Below are positions 63,934 to 64,000 of a stretch of 64,000 nt of DNA, one piece after another (the first letter of the stretch is position 1; every line of letters begins with the position of its first letter). The DNA comes from Cheilinus undulatus (Eukaryota; Chordata; Actinopteri; Labriformes; Labridae): NCBI RefSeq assembly GCF_018320785.1, contig NC_054869.1, forward strand, positions 16,688,698-16,752,697, written 5' to 3'. Position numbers and translations under genes: made by a program. The notes under the pieces are model-generated. The model had not been told where the DNA came from, did not search any database, and saw nothing but the letters and a program-made list of their open reading frames with translations.

Positions 63934-64000
63934 CAGTCAGAAAGTATTCACACCCTCTTCACTTTTTTCAATCCTGTTATTTACCAGCCTGATGCAATAG
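63934..64000 (+). mobile_element. Left end of another Tc1-like element, cut by window edge
   Basis: TA at 63932-63933, followed by CAGTCAGAAAGTATTCACAC and 'CAGCCTGATGCAATAG'. This is a typical fish Tc1 terminal inverted repeat. The rest lies beyond the window. Confidence 0.7.

Overview
The window is vertebrate, almost certainly teleost fish, nuclear DNA. The evidence is GT-AG introns, low gene density, vertebrate-type genes, and a dense load of fish-style Tc1/mariner, hAT, LINE and tRNA-derived repeats. Three genes can be read by joining exons in phase. There are no bacterial operons, CRISPR arrays or rRNA genes.

Positions 92-16146 (minus strand) hold a C-terminal-motor kinesin of the kinesin-14 class. 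Its motor most resembles the calmodulin-binding KCBP/KIN-14VI branch. I read up to 19 exons that join in phase to 814 codons: a short N-terminal region, a long coiled-coil stalk, then the motor. The gene runs off the left edge before the motor ends. Its introns hold an inverted-repeat transposon (465-1698), a full-length dead Tc1 element (5847-7422) and a second, reversed Tc1 family copy (11614-12785).

Positions 19894-25664 (plus strand) hold a complete annexin A1 gene: TATA box, 5' UTR exon, 11 coding exons (336 aa) and a poly(A) signal. It is divergent from the kinesin, with about 3.7 kb between them that holds an L1 3' end. Its repeat IV calcium loop is replaced, and two exons that are separate in mammals are fused.

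From 28922 (plus strand) to beyond the right edge lies mfsd3, an MFS transporter related to the acetyl-CoA transporter family. Exon 1 (28922-29621), exon 2 (48266-48413) and exon 3 (57834-57934) are separated by introns of 18.6 and 9.4 kb. About 100 C-terminal residues lie outside the window. The introns are packed with repeats: LINE 3' ends, an endonuclease-bearing LINE fragment, Tc1 relics, hAT elements with 8-bp target duplications, a BED-finger relic, a 4-copy minisatellite and a 75-bp-arm palindrome.

The three genes have no evident shared pathway. The most unusual structures are: a hAT element nested in a Tc1 copy, which carries an exon-like 40-codon segment on its minus strand; the palindrome at 58115-58287; the altered annexin repeat IV; an exon-sized segment at 15218-15320 that is open and splice-flanked on both strands; and a vertebrate kinesin resembling the plant KCBP branch.
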